This document shows, piece by piece, positions 1 through 15,404 of a DNA stretch of 64,000 nt. A program made the position numbers and the translations under genes. Positions within the stretch are counted from its first letter, which is position 1, and every line of letters begins with the position of its first letter. The stretch is taken from positions 4,830,467 to 4,894,466 of the forward strand of contig NC_087191.1 of the NCBI RefSeq assembly GCF_035594125.1. Direction: 5' to 3'. Below the pieces are notes generated by a model, which was not told where the DNA came from, did no database searches, and saw nothing but the letters and a program-made list of their open reading frames with translations. The stretch comes from Scylla paramamosain. Lineage: Eukaryota; Arthropoda; Malacostraca; Decapoda; Portunidae.

Positions 1-1076
1 AATGGTTGTCACATTTAAAGAACAGGCATATAGTAATATGCTGCAGATTGGTTAAGACATGTCTGATGTTGGCCAATACGACTAATAAAACTTGCTGCAA
101 GGTACTGTGCATACAGCAGTTATGAAATGAAATGTCAAAGGGTTTCTTTGCTGGTATTTTCACACTATTTCAATATTTTGGGTGCATTCATCTATTAGGT
201 ATCCCTATTTATTATCCTGGTCTGTCTAGACAGACTCCAAGTATTATGATATAACAAAATATTGTCTATTATTAGCAATTATGGAGCAAGGGTAAACTGT
301 GATGCAGGAAGCAAGTCTAGCAGGTCTCCAGGTTGCAGGTCATTCACAGGGGTGAGAGCAAGGTCCCTTGCCCTGCTGTTCAGATTCCGTCATGATAAGG
401 GAACATTCTATCCCATGTATTGTTTCTTCAGACTTGTCCTATTTCATCACGTGTGCTAATACAAGCCACTATCCAGAGTATTTTAGTGTGAATTGGTTAT
501 ATCAGTCATGACCGCACACTGCATTATGGCATTGTACGTGAACACAATGTGTTGGAAGTTGTGGCCCAAGACAGGAAGGCCATTCAGACACCTTTACTTG
601 TCCGGCCAGAATGCCGCATGCAGTTGGAAGGCTTGACTGTTCCATGCTCATTGTAAGCAAATGTTACTATTCACTTAATCTGAAACAATTCATGCTACAC
701 AGTTTTAATAATGTTTTTCACTCATAACTGACTTGTATGCAGACAATTCTATGTATGCAGACAATTCTATGTTTGAGATTTTACTGAAAACAACACATGC
801 CTAAAGCCTGCTCCATTACATTAAGTCCACAAATAGGTAAACATACATGTCTTATGCTTTCAGCCACCCATCTTAATAAATTATATGAATAAAGGAGAGA
901 GGGAGAAATGAAAATAATATGCATGAGACAGATCATCTCATAACTCAGAGGTACACCTGCTGGACTTTGGCTACACACATTCCTAAGTCCACGAATAGGC
1001 AAACAAACCTGTCTTATGCTTTCCAACAGCCATCTTAATTGATTATATGAAAAAAGGCGTGTATAGCCCAAAAAGG

Positions 1077-1077
<1 letters not shown>
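1..1077. other. unassigned DNA, no gene seen
   Basis: I see no convincing coding region, RNA gene or known element here. The only structure is near the right end. A roughly 75-bp stretch at 824-897, reading AAGTCCACAAATAGG and onward, recurs imperfectly at 985-1060, so the stretch holds a diverged direct repeat with a spacing of about 160 bp. A short 18-bp duplication also lies at about 736-770. Small open frames over this area have no recognisable motif and span the repeats, so they are not called. Confidence 0.6.
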
Positions 1078-1388
<311 letters not shown>

Positions 1389-1534
1389 TGATATAAAGTA
1401 TCAAGTAAGTACGCATTACATTGTTTGCAGAACGTATGATACTCTTATTTTGTGAACTGAAAAATTATGATGACGAGTTACAAGCAAAACGGCTCACGAC
1501 CAGTCTTGAACATATCTCGCTCATAACTCAAACA

Positions 1535-2800
<1,266 letters not shown>

Positions 2801-3428
2801 CAATGAACCCAGAGGGCAGTGGAGCCCAGTTGTTATTGTGTATGAGTAATTGCCCAACTGTGACAGTCCTCCCACTGCCCAACAGAGTGTTATAGCCTCA
2901 AGCTGAGTAGTATTGTTTACTGCCTCCTGGGCAACAGGCCTTGTCAGGACCTAGGGAGGCAGTAAATTTTACTACGTGGCTAATTACTTACGTCCTCTGT
3001 GGCTAAACGGCCTCAACCTGCAGTAGTATTTTAAAACAAACAGGGACACTAACAAAAGACAAAAGAAACTATTACAAAACTGAAGAGTACCCACGAACAC
3101 ACAGGAGGGTCAGTCACCTCATTGTGCACAAAACTTGACTTCTACACTTGTACCGCTGAAGAGACGCTTCCCTCGGTGTAGTGTGTAATTCACTACTACA
3201 CTTACTGGCAGAATACTATGAGGACTCCTATTCTATATAAATGGGCCGGGGTGTACGGCCGATAATGACTCCCTCATTCCCTTAAGGTCTCTAATCCAGC
3301 TATCTAGTATCCCGCCTTAGTCTCTGGTAAGTGCTAGAGCATGTCTCAGTATGTCTGCTTCTTCAAACAACTGGGTATCAACTGAGCATGATTAAGTGCT
3401 CCAACCACACTCCCACACTGCTGCTAAA

Positions 3429-3613
<185 letters not shown>

Positions 3614-3639
3614 TGGAGAATGTATCCAGCTATGTGAGT

Positions 3640-4506
3640 CTTTTTTGCTGACAATGCAAAACTTATGAGAAGAGTGAAGGGAACTGAAGATTGTGAAAAA
3701 TTACAGAGGCATAGACAAGGTATGGGAGTGGAGCAACAGATAGCAAATGGAATTTAACCCTGGTAAGTGTAGAAAGATGGAATTTGGGAAAAGTAACAGG
3801 TGTAGCTATAACTATATAATGGGAAATTAAATAATAAATAAGACAACAAGAGAAAAAGATCTGGGAGGGATTTTCTCAGAGAATTTATCACCAGAAAAAC
3901 ATATTAACAAGATAACAGGTGAAACTCTCTGCCTACTAAGAAATATAAGAGTTGTCTTTGCTTATCTGGATGTAGAAATGATGATGAAAAAAATAATCAC
4001 CACAATGATACATCCAAGGTTAGAATACGCAGCAGTAGTTTCGACACCATATTAAAAAAGAGTACATAAGAAAGTTGGAAGGAATACAGAGAGCAGCAAC
4101 AAAGATGATAACAGAATTGCAAGATTTGTCATATGAGGAGTGACTAGAGATAGAGTGCAACTCCCAACCTTGGAAAAGAGACAAAAGAGAGGTGACTTAA
4201 TAGCATTGTACAGATTGCTGAGTGGGATGGAAAAACTAGATAGGGAACATCTTTTTATAATGAACAAAAGAGAAACAAGAGGACATGGAAGAAAACTAAT
4301 ATTAACCACCTGCAGAAGGGATATAAAAAAAGTTTAGCTTCCCTCATAGAAGCATAGAGGTATGGACTGGAAGAAGTGGTGTGTGCTACAAATATTCATG
4401 ACTTAAAGGAAAAGTTGAATAAAAACAGTTATGGAGATGGGACAGCATGAGCTTAGCTCCTCCTCTCCCGTATATCACAACTAGGTAAATACAACTAAGT
4501 ACTCGT
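3640..4506 (+). pseudogene. CR1-like LINE, reverse transcriptase C-terminal remnant and 3' tail
   Basis: Reading the plus strand across several frameshifts gives pieces that resemble the C-terminal part of CR1-type LINE reverse transcriptases. Examples are a segment with WQMEFNPGKC, one with DLGGIFSENLSPEKHINKI, then HPRLEYAAVV and, in an open stretch at 4140-4337, LPTLEKRQKRGDLIALYRLL. The 3' end carries AACTAGGTAAATAC-like short repeats (about 4470-4506), a typical LINE tail, and then CA dinucleotides. The catalytic YADD part is absent, so the copy is 5'-truncated. It lies inside the left LTR of element 4, and therefore inserted after the two LTR copies arose. A minus-strand relative is at 36590-38150. 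Confidence 0.75.
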
Positions 4507-4801
4507 AAATACACACACACATACACACACACATGCACCCACACCTGCTCCTCGAGCTGTCTCTACTTGAATAAAATACTTTACTTTTAAAAATTCTTTT
4601 GACCAAACAAATGGGGCCAGATGAATAGTGATAGTTTCATTGTCAAGGGCAACTCTTCTGCTGCAAACTATGTGAGACTCAAACTGACTGAACAGAGAAA
4701 AATAAGGTAAATTAATCGAGGAATGAGATTGTCTGAGTGCGGAAATTCTCATGGTAAGTTAATGTCAGTGACTGGCCACTCTTAACCATACCCTAGCTGC
4801 C

Positions 4802-4875
<74 letters not shown>

Positions 4876-4935
4876 TTGTCTTTTCTCTTTCATCATTCTT
4901 TCTTTCTTCATTACATTATCTTGCTGTACTTTACA

Positions 4936-5761
4936 CATCCCTCATAAAATGAAAATTTTCGGAAGCTATACAAAATCTTACTAAAATTTTAGGAAGCAAC
5001 AAATTCAAAATCAACACACTTGTTGGGCACATCATCAGACTTAAACAAATTCAAAATCAACACACTTGTTGGGCACATCATCAGACTTAAACAAGTGCAT
5101 ACTTATCACAAAACATCAAAGGCTACTATAGCACTGACATAAATAATTATTACACAACTAGAAATAATAGGGCTCCCACTAGGCCTTTCAATTCAAACTG
5201 CCATTTCTTCTTTCTCTTCCTCCTACTGCTCCCAGATCCATCTCTGGTACTACGCCAGGATCTGTGGTCTTCATGGCTCCACTGGTGTGCAAGCTTTCTC
5301 ATGCAGGGCATTTTAGTCATCTCTTTTCTCCAGCAGCTATGGCTGCTCCAACATCTCCTGTGACTCTGGAATTCTTTTCTCCTCCATCTCTGTCATCTTC
5401 TCAGTTCTTTGCCTTCTCTACTTCTCCACCAACTCTAACCTCTTCTCTTTTCACTACACAATGTACTCCATCTGTATCTTCTCCACACACGAGCTTCAGA
5501 GTCACCATGCAACAATGACATCTGTTTCCTTGCAACACCCATTGAACTCAGCAGGGACCGTAGTCTCCTGGGGCAACATTACAGCAGGGCCAGGCAAAAT
5601 ACACCCCGGCCAAACGAAACTCTTAATCGGGCCTGCACTGCCCACACCCTTACTCCCGCTTGCCTGCTCCTGGCTCTGTGAAGGCTCCATGCCACACCCA
5701 TAAAATTGACAAAATAAAAATGCCAGAGAGGTGCCCTTGGCCCGCTCTCAAATAAACAATA
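4936..5761. other. unassigned, with a 46-bp tandem duplication
   Basis: No gene is recognised. At 5000-5091 a 46-bp unit beginning CAAATTCAAAATCAACACAC is present twice, back to back, and I see no difference between the copies. The rest (5190-5700) is C/T-rich and open in several frames but without motifs. By position it should be interior of gypsy element 4, but I could not find its reverse transcriptase or integrase here. Confidence 0.6.
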
Positions 5762-5763
5762 TA

Positions 5764-6525
5764 CCGTATTTGATGGCTCATAAGACAAATGAGCTCATAA
5801 GACGCACCCAGTTTTGGCAGACACTGAAATGAAAAAAAAAGATAAATGAGCAGATTTAAGCTCTGAATATGAAGTGAAGGATTTCACCTGACATTTGAGG
5901 ACTCTCACATGCATTTAGATCATTATTAGATCCCAACATTTTGCATTTAAAATCTTTAATATTTGCTAATAGCCTATGTACCAATCCTGTCATGAGATGT
6001 AAACATGTACCTGGCATATGGTGTCGGCAGTGACTGCGAGAGACTACAGGGGTAATAAAGTTTGTTCATAAGAATGTTAAAAGATAGGTGCAATTTTAAT
6101 TGTATGAAAGTGCATCTTACCTGAAAGAGTAACAGCATCACACTGTAAAGAATGCAGTGAAGCTTGCCTGTGTCACCGGGTTCAGCGCATAACTGACCGC
6201 GTGTTTGTTTTGGTACATGCAATGCGTGGTGCATGGTCACTTAGGCAAATTCTTCCTGACCGGTTTCATTATATGTGAATTACCAGTAAGTATGACCTAT
6301 TATATATTGTTACTTTGAAAGAAAGAGTTGTTTTGTGGTGTAGTACCAATCATCACTTTGTTCACATGTATGAAGATGTCTGGGGTTTAATTTTAGAGCC
6401 TCTGTTGCCATAGACTTACCACCAAGCACTGCCTCAATGCTGAACCTTGGCCTCATAGGATGCAGGCTCATTTCCTGAGACCTTTTTTTGGAGAAAGGGT
6501 GCGTCTTATGAGCCATCAAATACGG
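5764..6525. mobile_element. pogo/Tigger-like MITE with 29-bp inverted ends
   Basis: The ends are inverted repeats: CCGTATTTGATGGCTCATAA at the left (5764 onward) and its complement at the right (ending 6525). They agree over 29 bp if a 17-bp extra piece in the left end (an internal partial duplication ending in a second CTCATAAGAC) is skipped. Each end is flanked by TA (5762-5763 and 6526-6527), the target duplication of Tc1/mariner-type elements. The 762-bp interior has no transposase, so the element is non-autonomous. The end sequence resembles that of pogo-type transposons; a broken pogo-like transposase sits at 52-58.6 kb, but its left end differs in sequence. Confidence 0.8.
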
Positions 6526-6527
6526 TA

Positions 6528-7510
6528 CTCCTTTCTGGGTGGAACACCACCAAGCCTGCGTTTTATTGTGAGATGCAATACTGCTATGCCTCATTACACC
6601 TACCAGCCCCTCGATGACATAGATATCGCCACAGCGAGCTGAAGACTGCTCCTTTCCAGGACATTGCACTCCCATCCCCACAAATGGAGCCAAACAAACA
6701 CATGTGGCCATCAGAAAACAAATCCCAGCTCCAGCGCGAGCCCAGCCAATGTGCCACTGGGCCAGCCTTACTGTTCCCAGCAATTGCTCCCGTGTGCAAG
6801 CCTCTCTCATCATCCCCAATACCTTATCACTTCAAGGAAGCAGACATCCATCAACACATACTACACTTCTCAAGCCCAGCACCTGACAAGTAGTAACAAC
6901 TTGGCCAAACAAAGCCCCAGCAACATTGAGGGTGCCTCCCAAGTGGCAAGCAACATACTATTACTGACAGACTTACACAACGCTGCCTTTCAATGTGACA
7001 CTGTAATACTCATGTCTATAACATCATCACTACTGACCCTGGAAGGAGGAATCAAGTTAGAAATATTACAAGCAATCCCCACACCAGAGAAAACAACACC
7101 GGCCATAACACAACAGTGAGGGGCCCCAGATGAGAGGTCATCAGACTTGCCAGCCTGACCCACATGGTTATGTCCAACAAATGTGGTCACGTCCAGTGAC
7201 CAAACCCACACCAAATGCTCCTGGTTCAACCTGAATTAAAAATGACCATGCACCAGGCCGCTACATGCTTCAAGCACCCGTGCCTCCTTAGCCACGGATG
7301 GCACATCAAAATAGAGCTCCAAACTTCTGTCCTCCTCTCTCCCTTGGCTATTAATAACACAGTTGCTCTCAACAAATTCTGCCTAACCCTCAGCTTCCTT
7401 GCCATCCACTACTGCCGTAGCAAGCAGTAGGGCAACACATACACAAGGGCAGAACCCTCCTTGACTACACTGACAGCAGTAGCAGCAGCTGCCAGCACAG
7501 GTATCTCATC
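6528..7510. other. unassigned interior of gypsy element 4
   Basis: Several medium open frames exist on both strands, but none shows a motif I recognise, and base composition is similar in all frames. By position it would be pol of the minus-strand element. Reverse transcriptase or integrase motifs are not visible, so either this part was replaced or it is too decayed to read. Confidence 0.5.
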
Positions 7511-8354
7511 TCATGAGCAACCACCCACTGCATCTGGTCCCAGCAGGGGAGCAGCCTGCTCCCCACCTCTGCTACACTCTGCAGGGGAGGAAACTCTCAC
7601 CTCCCCAGCAGAGTCGGGAGTCTCCCCGCCCTTGGCTGTGATCCCTGACACCCCAGTCACAACTAGTTGAGGCCTAGACCGAGTACTGGCACCCACAGCC
7701 TCAACACCAGGTGATGACTTCTGAGTGCCACCTCCAAAAGGCCCCACAGGGTGAGGGAAGCCATCAAACTCACAACCCAAACTCATCACTCCAACCTTGC
7801 CCTTGGCAACACTCTCCAGAAAGTCAGGTGCCTTCTGTGGTAGCTCTGCACTTCTGCATTCAGCCCCAGCACACTGACTCAAAGGTAAGTTTAAATCTGG
7901 CAGCGGGACTGGCCTCTGGGTACTCTGGCCCCACTGCAGCCTCAATACTAACACTGCGCTCCTTTTGTGGTGGCCCTGCCTTATTGCAGTCAACCCCTGG
8001 AGTCATAGATCCCACAGGCACCTGATACCAGGGTGCTCACCTCACCTTAGGGCAAATAACAACAGAACTGAGTCAGCACTCTTAGCAGCCTCCACATCTG
8101 GGTTGGTGACCATGGATGGGAGCTGCACCACCTGCCAGGTCATTCTCTAGAAGGAAGTCCACCCCAGGCACTGGCAGGTCCTTTGCTAGTGCCACTTGCA
8201 TCTCTACAGTCATTTGTGGGTATGTCAGCCTAATCTCTGTTTTGGCAAAATTCTCTGCCGCCCCAATTCCCCGGCACCACACAGGCTGACCAAAGGCAAC
8301 TTGCCCCCCAGTCACATCCCTGTACAGCGACTGCTGTGCTGCTGTCTCTCTCAA
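7511..8354 (-). pseudogene. gypsy-like element 4, protease region (decayed)
   Basis: The minus-strand frame at 8354-8082 contains a segment reading VLRETAAQQSLYRDVTGG, followed by VALAKDLPVPGVDFLLENDL. In Ty3/gypsy-like elements the aspartic protease normally has a D-T/S-G-A motif after a hydrophobic strand. Here the matching position reads E-T-A-A, so catalysis is probably lost. The frame at 7993-7511 follows in the same direction and is a low-complexity linker-like stretch. The zinc-knuckle gag lies just upstream on the same strand (8560-9663), in the expected gag-protease order. Confidence 0.6.
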
Positions 8355-8559
8355 AACAGTGACAGGGTATGTAACCCCATCAATCTCAACTGTGCCCTAA
8401 TGCAAAAATGGATGGCACCAGTCTAATTCAGACCTCAGAAGGTAACAACAAATGAGGGGGCAGCCACATTGGCCTTTCCACCCTTGTGACCCAACACAGT
8501 CTGGATCTCATCACTCTGCTGATCCTGACCCTGGGACACAATCAAGGCCACCAGCTTCT

Positions 8560-9663
8560 AGGGTATCTTGGAAGCTGTGACAGTTATTAATTTAGGACAA
8601 TTAAATTTGAAATGTCCTGTACTTCTACAATAATAACACATGGGCTGCACACTATACCTGGGAGTGCTGTGTTGCATGCTCCCAGATTGTCTCTGTCATG
8701 GGTTGGGTGGAGACTTATTGCCAACAGGACTAACTCACCCCATCTTGTTACTTAAACCACTACTACAACATGGACTCCTAGACAAACTGGCATCAGACAT
8801 GCCACCAGACAAAACATCAGCTCCCCTAGATGTACCACCAATCCACCGTGGCACAGGCCAGTGCGCCAACACATGGTCATCTGCCCACATAGCTACCTCC
8901 TTCAAGGTTTTAAACCTTTTTCATGGAGCAGGGGTACTAACTCCTTCTCAGCCACAATAATGAACTGCTCCATTATCATGAGTTTCTTTAACTCATGGTA
9001 GGAGGTGGCTTGCTCAGTAGCAATCCACTTTTCAAATGTCTCCTCAAGATAGTGAGCACATTCTAAATAGGAGTCACTGGGCCTTTTCTTCCCTCCACAG
9101 AACTATAGCCTGTATGCCTCCAGTCACAGCTCATAAGCTCTTAGGATGTCAGCCTTAAACTCCTCATAATCCTCCAAGTCTTCTACTGACCTCCTATCAT
9201 AAACTTCCAAGGCCTTGCTCTTCAAAATATTGGCAACAAGGCCAACCCATTTCTCCTGAGGTCAATCAAATTCTGTGGCCTTTTTCTCAAATCTCCTAAA
9301 CCATTTGGTCACCTTTTTCTCATCAAACTCTGGTATTAATTTCAAACTCTTCACCACCTGGCTTTCTACTGTATCCTCCTTATCTCCTCCTCCTCTCCTC
9401 AAGCCATGAGGTGAATTAACTTCAATTTGAGTCTTCTCCAACTTATATATCCTATTCTTTTCAGCTTCTTCCTTTTCTCTTTCAGCCTCAAGGATCTTCA
9501 TTTCCCTTTCATACATCCTTGCCTTCTCCTTCTGCTCCTCCTTTTCAGCTTCAAGAAGCCTTGCATTCTCCTCGGCTTCAAGCCTCCAGGCTTCTCTAGC
9601 TTCCTCAGTCTTCTCCTGTCTCCAGCTTCTAATTCCATTCTTCTCATCTCCAATTTGAATCAC
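8560..9663 (-). pseudogene. gypsy-like element 4, gag with coiled coil and zinc knuckle (broken)
   Basis: On the minus strand the first about 90 residues (9663 downward) are a Glu/Arg/Lys-rich coiled coil. Next comes a capsid-like stretch with SLKLIPEFDEKKVTKWFRRF, then after an in-frame TGA a segment reading WVGLVANILKSKALEVYDRR. Further downstream (about 8600-8643) a CCHC zinc knuckle is readable (CYYCRSTGHFKFNC). This is the organisation of a Ty3/gypsy gag that packages element RNA. Several stops and frameshifts separate the pieces. The same family is represented at 61.0-62.2 kb, where the capsid and coiled coil are close in sequence. Confidence 0.7.
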
Positions 9664-10269
9664 AATTCCTCAGACATACCTTCAGTCTGGGAGAAGCCAT
9701 CAATGCTGTGGGCAGAGCTAACACATCCATGGAAGCTGTGTGTGGGACTAGATGTCCTCACACCAAATTGGGCCAAATCTACATTGCTGCTCCCAGGAGA
9801 AGAGGCAGGGGACTCAGGTCGCGAGTCACCCCTGTTACCAGTCCTGCACCCCCTAGTTTACTCTAAACAAAGGCACACACAAAACAAGGAAACAAACAAG
9901 AAACTGTCTTCTCCATATGGTGATGAAGCTCCCAGCAAGGTCACCAATTTCTGTTATGACCACAATTCCCAGCCCCTTCACCAAGCTGCTGCACCTGGAC
10001 TACTTCACTGAGCCACCTCCTACATGGACTCAGTACAGGGCTCAAATACTGGTGTACAGGGTCCTTTGTGATTCCTGCACCCTTTTTATGAGTCGTAACT
10101 CCAGGTCACAATAATTTGAGGTCGCCAGTATGTTTTACCTACCCACAGACAAGGGAATTACTCAAAACAGCACTTAACACCCACAGTTGCAGAATTGAGA
10201 ACCACGTCTAGGAAAAACAGTTAACACACAATAACAATGATTGTGGTATATACTCTGCTGGGCTTCCAT
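9664..10269. other. probable leader of gypsy-like element 4
   Basis: This lies between the 5' LTR (right copy) and the gag start on the minus strand, where the untranslated leader would be. On the minus strand, a few bases inside the LTR boundary, the sequence TGGAAGCCCAGC begins with the TGG expected of a tRNA primer-binding site. I did not match it to a specific tRNA. No gene is seen. Confidence 0.4.
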
Positions 10270-11446
<1,177 letters not shown>

Positions 11447-11899
11447 GGAAAAAGGAAGTACATGTGTAGCAGTTGTACAGGAAAAATATCAAGTCTACTT
11501 GTCCTATACTAAGTTTACTGGTCCTGCAGCAAGTCAGGCACCAGTGAATCACTGCCATCTCTTACACGAAAAAATATTCAAATGTGAATGTGAAGAAAGT
11601 AAGGTCTTTTGTTATAGCAATAATTATAATTATAAAGTTTAAAGAGCTTATTTTTTTTATGCAAAAGTTATTTTAACATAACAGATTTGATTAAACAATT
11701 AGTCCTACTTATGATTTTTATGTGAAAAACTCATGTTGGGTAATGTATATTAAACTATGATTTCATTTAACACTGGATAAGTTTAATACAAGAAAATGGC
11801 CTCATAAGACTGAAACAAATAATCAGTACAAACAAGTATTAATGCTAAATATATTTTAAATAAAAAAATATTTAAATAAAAAACATTTCAAATCAAATA
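11447..11899. other. A/T-rich, no gene seen
   Basis: This is A/T-rich sequence with no recognisable coding, RNA or repeat feature, lying between the microsatellite and the C-terminal end of a Rex/CR1-like LINE. Confidence 0.5.
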
Positions 11900-12605
11900 A
11901 TTTTTTTTTTTTTCTGGGGAGACTTCCATCTTTCATTATCTTCACCATCTCCTTCAGTACACCTTTCTGATGAAGTTTGTCTACTGTTTTGGTTTCTGCA
12001 CTTACTTTCCTTGGCTTTTTAACAGCTTTCTTAAGCATGATTTCACCTTGATCTGTTAGCTTTATATACCAGGTAGTAACTGAATAATTTATAATGGGCT
12101 CAATAGTGGACTTGTAAAAAGACTAATTGTTCTTTTCTCAACATGCAAGTCAAAAAAAGCGAAGTCATTAATGACATTTCTTAGTGACCAAATTACGAGT
12201 GCCTTTTAGTCGATCATCAGTCATATAGCTGAGTCATTTGTACTGGTTCATTCTTTCTATATTTTTTTCCTCTGTTTATAAATTACTCTGTTCTAAAGTC
12301 AATTGTCTTTTCCTTTGTTTTTCTGACATTCATTTCTAAATAATTTACTTTGCATTATTTGAATTACTTATGAAACCATGCCAAAAAAGCCAATACAATC
12401 ATCATTAATAATTTTTCTTACAATTACTGTATTGTCTGCATATTTCATTAGAGTATATGAATTACTGCAGCTCCCATAGCCATTTGAGCATAGAATGATC
12501 AATGCTGGGGGCATGACAAATCCCTGGAGGGCTCCTATGTTTGTAACAATTTCATTTGACTTGAACTGGCCAAGCCTGGTGTATTGTGGTAGCTGAGTTA
12601 CAAAG
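11900..12605 (-). pseudogene. Rex/CR1-like LINE, downstream half of reverse transcriptase
   Basis: The minus strand contains a segment reading VTNIGALQGFVMPPALIIL (motif B region), then LMKYADNTVIV, and further on FYKSTIEPIINYSVTTWYIK. These match the order of the palm motifs and thumb region of Rex/CR1-type LINE reverse transcriptases. The normal Y-A-D-D is Y-A-D-N, and stops are present, so the enzyme is dead. The upstream half of the same protein lies at 15405-15830 on the same strand. The break between the halves is filled by a jockey-like LINE, so one old LINE was split by a younger one. Confidence 0.7.
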
Positions 12606-15400
12606 CTAAAACTTCATTAGAGAGGAAAGCTGCAGCAATGAGAAAGAGGCTGAAGACAGTCAGTTAGAGCAGAAGAGTTGATGAGAAGAAAAGCTTTTGA
12701 TTCCATCCTGTCTAAATGAGCAATATGAGTGGAACCCATCCCCCCCCAGACATGTGAAACACACTCCATACATGAATGGATAAGGCCATTATACAGAGAG
12801 AGCAGCTGGGGGGTGAGAAAAACTGGAGGAGATGACTCAGAATGCCTAACTTCATAAAAGCTGTTCTAGCTCGAGATGAGATGTGAAGTTTCCAGTTTAG
12901 ATTATAAGAAAAGGACAGACTGAGGATGTTCAGTGTAGTAGATGGGACAGTTGAGTATCAGTGAAGAAGGGATAGTTGTCTGGAGAGATCAGAAGTAAGG
13001 AGTTCTGCGGCTTCCCTGCATAAACTGTTTAGTTCCTGAAGGGTTAGACGTTTATGAAAAGATGTGGAAAAGTGCAGGGTGGTATCATCAGCATAGGAGT
13101 GGATAGGACAAGAAGTTTGGTTTAGAAGATCATTAATGAATAATAAGACGAATAACAGGACAGAACCCAGAGGAATGCCACTGTTAATAGATTTAGAAGA
13201 ACAGTGACCATCTACCACAGCAGCAATAGAACGGTCAGAAAGTAAACGCGAGATGAAATTACAGAGAGAAGCATAGAAGCTATAGGAGAGTAGTTTGGAT
13301 ATCAAAGCTTTGTGCCAGACTCTATCAAAAGCTTTTGATATGTCTAAAGGAACAGCAAAAGTTTCACAAAAATCTCTAAAAGAGGACGACCAAGACTCAG
13401 TAAGGAAAGCCAGAATATCACTAGTGGAGTGGCCTTGACAGAACCCACACTGGGATCAGATAGAAGGTTGTGAAGTGATACATGTTTAAAAATCTTCCTG
13501 TTGAGGATAGATTAAAAAACTTTAGAAAGGCAGTAAATTAAAGGAATAGGAAAGTAGTTTGAGGGATTAGAGCAGTCACCCTTTTTAGGAACAGGCTGAA
13601 TGTAGGCAAACTTCCAGTGAGAAGGAAAGGTAGATGTTGACAGACAGAATTGAAAGAGGCAAAGGTGCAAGTATGGAGAACAATAGGAAGGACCCCATCA
13701 GGTTCATAAGCCTTCTGAGGGTTTAGGCCAGTGAGGGCATGGAAGACATCATTGCGAAGAATTTTAGTAAGTAGCATGAAGTAGTCAGAGACTGAAGGAG
13801 AGGGAGGAACAAGCCCTGAATCACCTAAGGTAGAGTTTTTAGCAAAGATTTGAGTGAAGAATTCAGCTTTAGAGATAGATGTGATAGCAGTGGTGCGTCC
13901 CATCTGGTTGAAATAAAGGAGGGAAAGAAAAAGCATAGTTATTGGAGATGCTTTTGGCTAGATGCCAGAAGTCACGAAAGGAGTTAGATTTTGTAAGATT
14001 TTGACACTTTCTATTAATGAAGGAGTTTTTGGCTAGTTGGAGAACAGACTTGGCATGGTTCCAGACAAAAATATAAAGTGCTTGAGATTCTGGTGATGGA
14101 AGGCTCAAGTACCTTTAGTTGGCCACCTCTCTATTATGTATAGCACAAGAACTGGCTGTGTTAAACCAAGGTTTGGAAGGCTTAGGTCAAGAAAAGAGTG
14201 AGAAATATATGCCTCCATGCCAGACACTATCACCTCTGTTACGTGCTCAGCACACAGAGATGGGTCTCTGACACAAGCAGTAGTCATTCCGAGGAATATC
14301 AACAAAATACCTCCTCAGGTCCCCCAAACTAGCAGAGGTAAAATGCATGAGGCACCTCCACTTAGGAGGATCCTAAGGAGGCATTGGAGCAATACAACAA
14401 GATACGGGTATGAGATTGTGGTTGGAGGAGCTGAACAGAGAAGATAGGGTAACAGTATAAACAGAAGGTTTAGAGAATAGGAAAAGGTCAAGAATGTCGG
14501 GCGGATCTCCAAGACAGTCAGGAATATGAGTAAGGTTTTGCACCAATTGCTCTAGGTCGTGGAGGATGGCAAAGTTGAAGTCTAGTTCACCAGAATGGTC
14601 AGTGAAAGGAGAGGAAAGCCAAAGCTGGTGGTGAACATGGAAGTCTCCAAGAATGGAGCTTTCTGCAAAAGGGAAGAGAGTCAGAATGTGCTCCACTTTG
14701 GAAGTTAAGTAGTCAAAGAATTTCTTAATCAGAGGAGTTAGGTGAGAGGTATACAGCACTGATAAATTTAGTTTGAGTGTGACTCTGTAGTCAAAGCTGG
14801 ATGGTGAGATTCAAGAACATGGGCATGAAAGCAGGTTTAGTCGTTGTGCACATAAATGCAACATCCAGGTTTGAATTGAAAATGAGGATAGAGAAAGTAG
14901 GAGGGAACAGAAAAGGAGCTACTATCAGTTGCCTCAGACACCTGTGTTTCAGTGAGGAAAAGTAAATGAGGTTTAATAGAGGAGAGGTGGCGTTCTACAG
15001 ATTGAAAACTAGATTTAAGACTGCAAATGTTACAGAAGTTAATGAAGAAAAAATTGAGAGGGTTGTCAAGACACTTAGGGTTGATATCAGAAGAACACTC
15101 TGACTTGGGGACATTTGTGGTCCCCTCTCCAGATGGGGATTCTGAGGCTGGTGTAGGAGTCGTCATGATAATTTTGAATTTTGAGAGAAGGGTGTGTGTG
15201 TAATTAGGTGCTTGTAGTTTTGTGTGAAAGAAGAGAGTTGTCTTTAGAGGGCAGGCTGTGACTGCCCTCTTGTGTTGTGAGACACAAAGGGAAATGTTGA
15301 GTGAAGTCACAGCTGGGTTTAATGATAATTTCACAGCACCCCCTGATCCAGTGCTTTAGGCCTTACTGGGAGTAATCATTGTTACGGCAGGTGCCTACTG
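12606..15400 (-). pseudogene. jockey-like LINE copy A (endonuclease and reverse transcriptase)
   Basis: The minus strand carries, in order, an endonuclease start (15334-14837, with INFCNICSLKSSFQSVERHL and CCIYVHND), the endonuclease end (14759-14373), a linker, and reverse transcriptase. The last has SINSGIPLGSVL and HSYADDTTLHF at 13305-12958, with the YADD catalytic pair intact. At least six frameshifts or stops break the reading. LINEs of this kind nick target DNA and copy their RNA into it. The copy is about 2.8 kb. Compared with the fragment at 16745-17194 it lacks the far 3' end. It aligns along its length with copies at 22858-25683 and 34230-35478, all in the same orientation, and it inserted into a Rex/CR1-like LINE. 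Confidence 0.85.
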
Positions 15401-15404
15401 ACTA

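Noticed and set aside
262..459. 65-codon open frame
   Set aside because: No motif, no codon bias and no context; length expected by chance.
6310..7119. Open frames of 150-170 codons across the MITE end and beyond
   Set aside because: One crosses the MITE boundary and contains its inverted end; residues show no recognisable domain.
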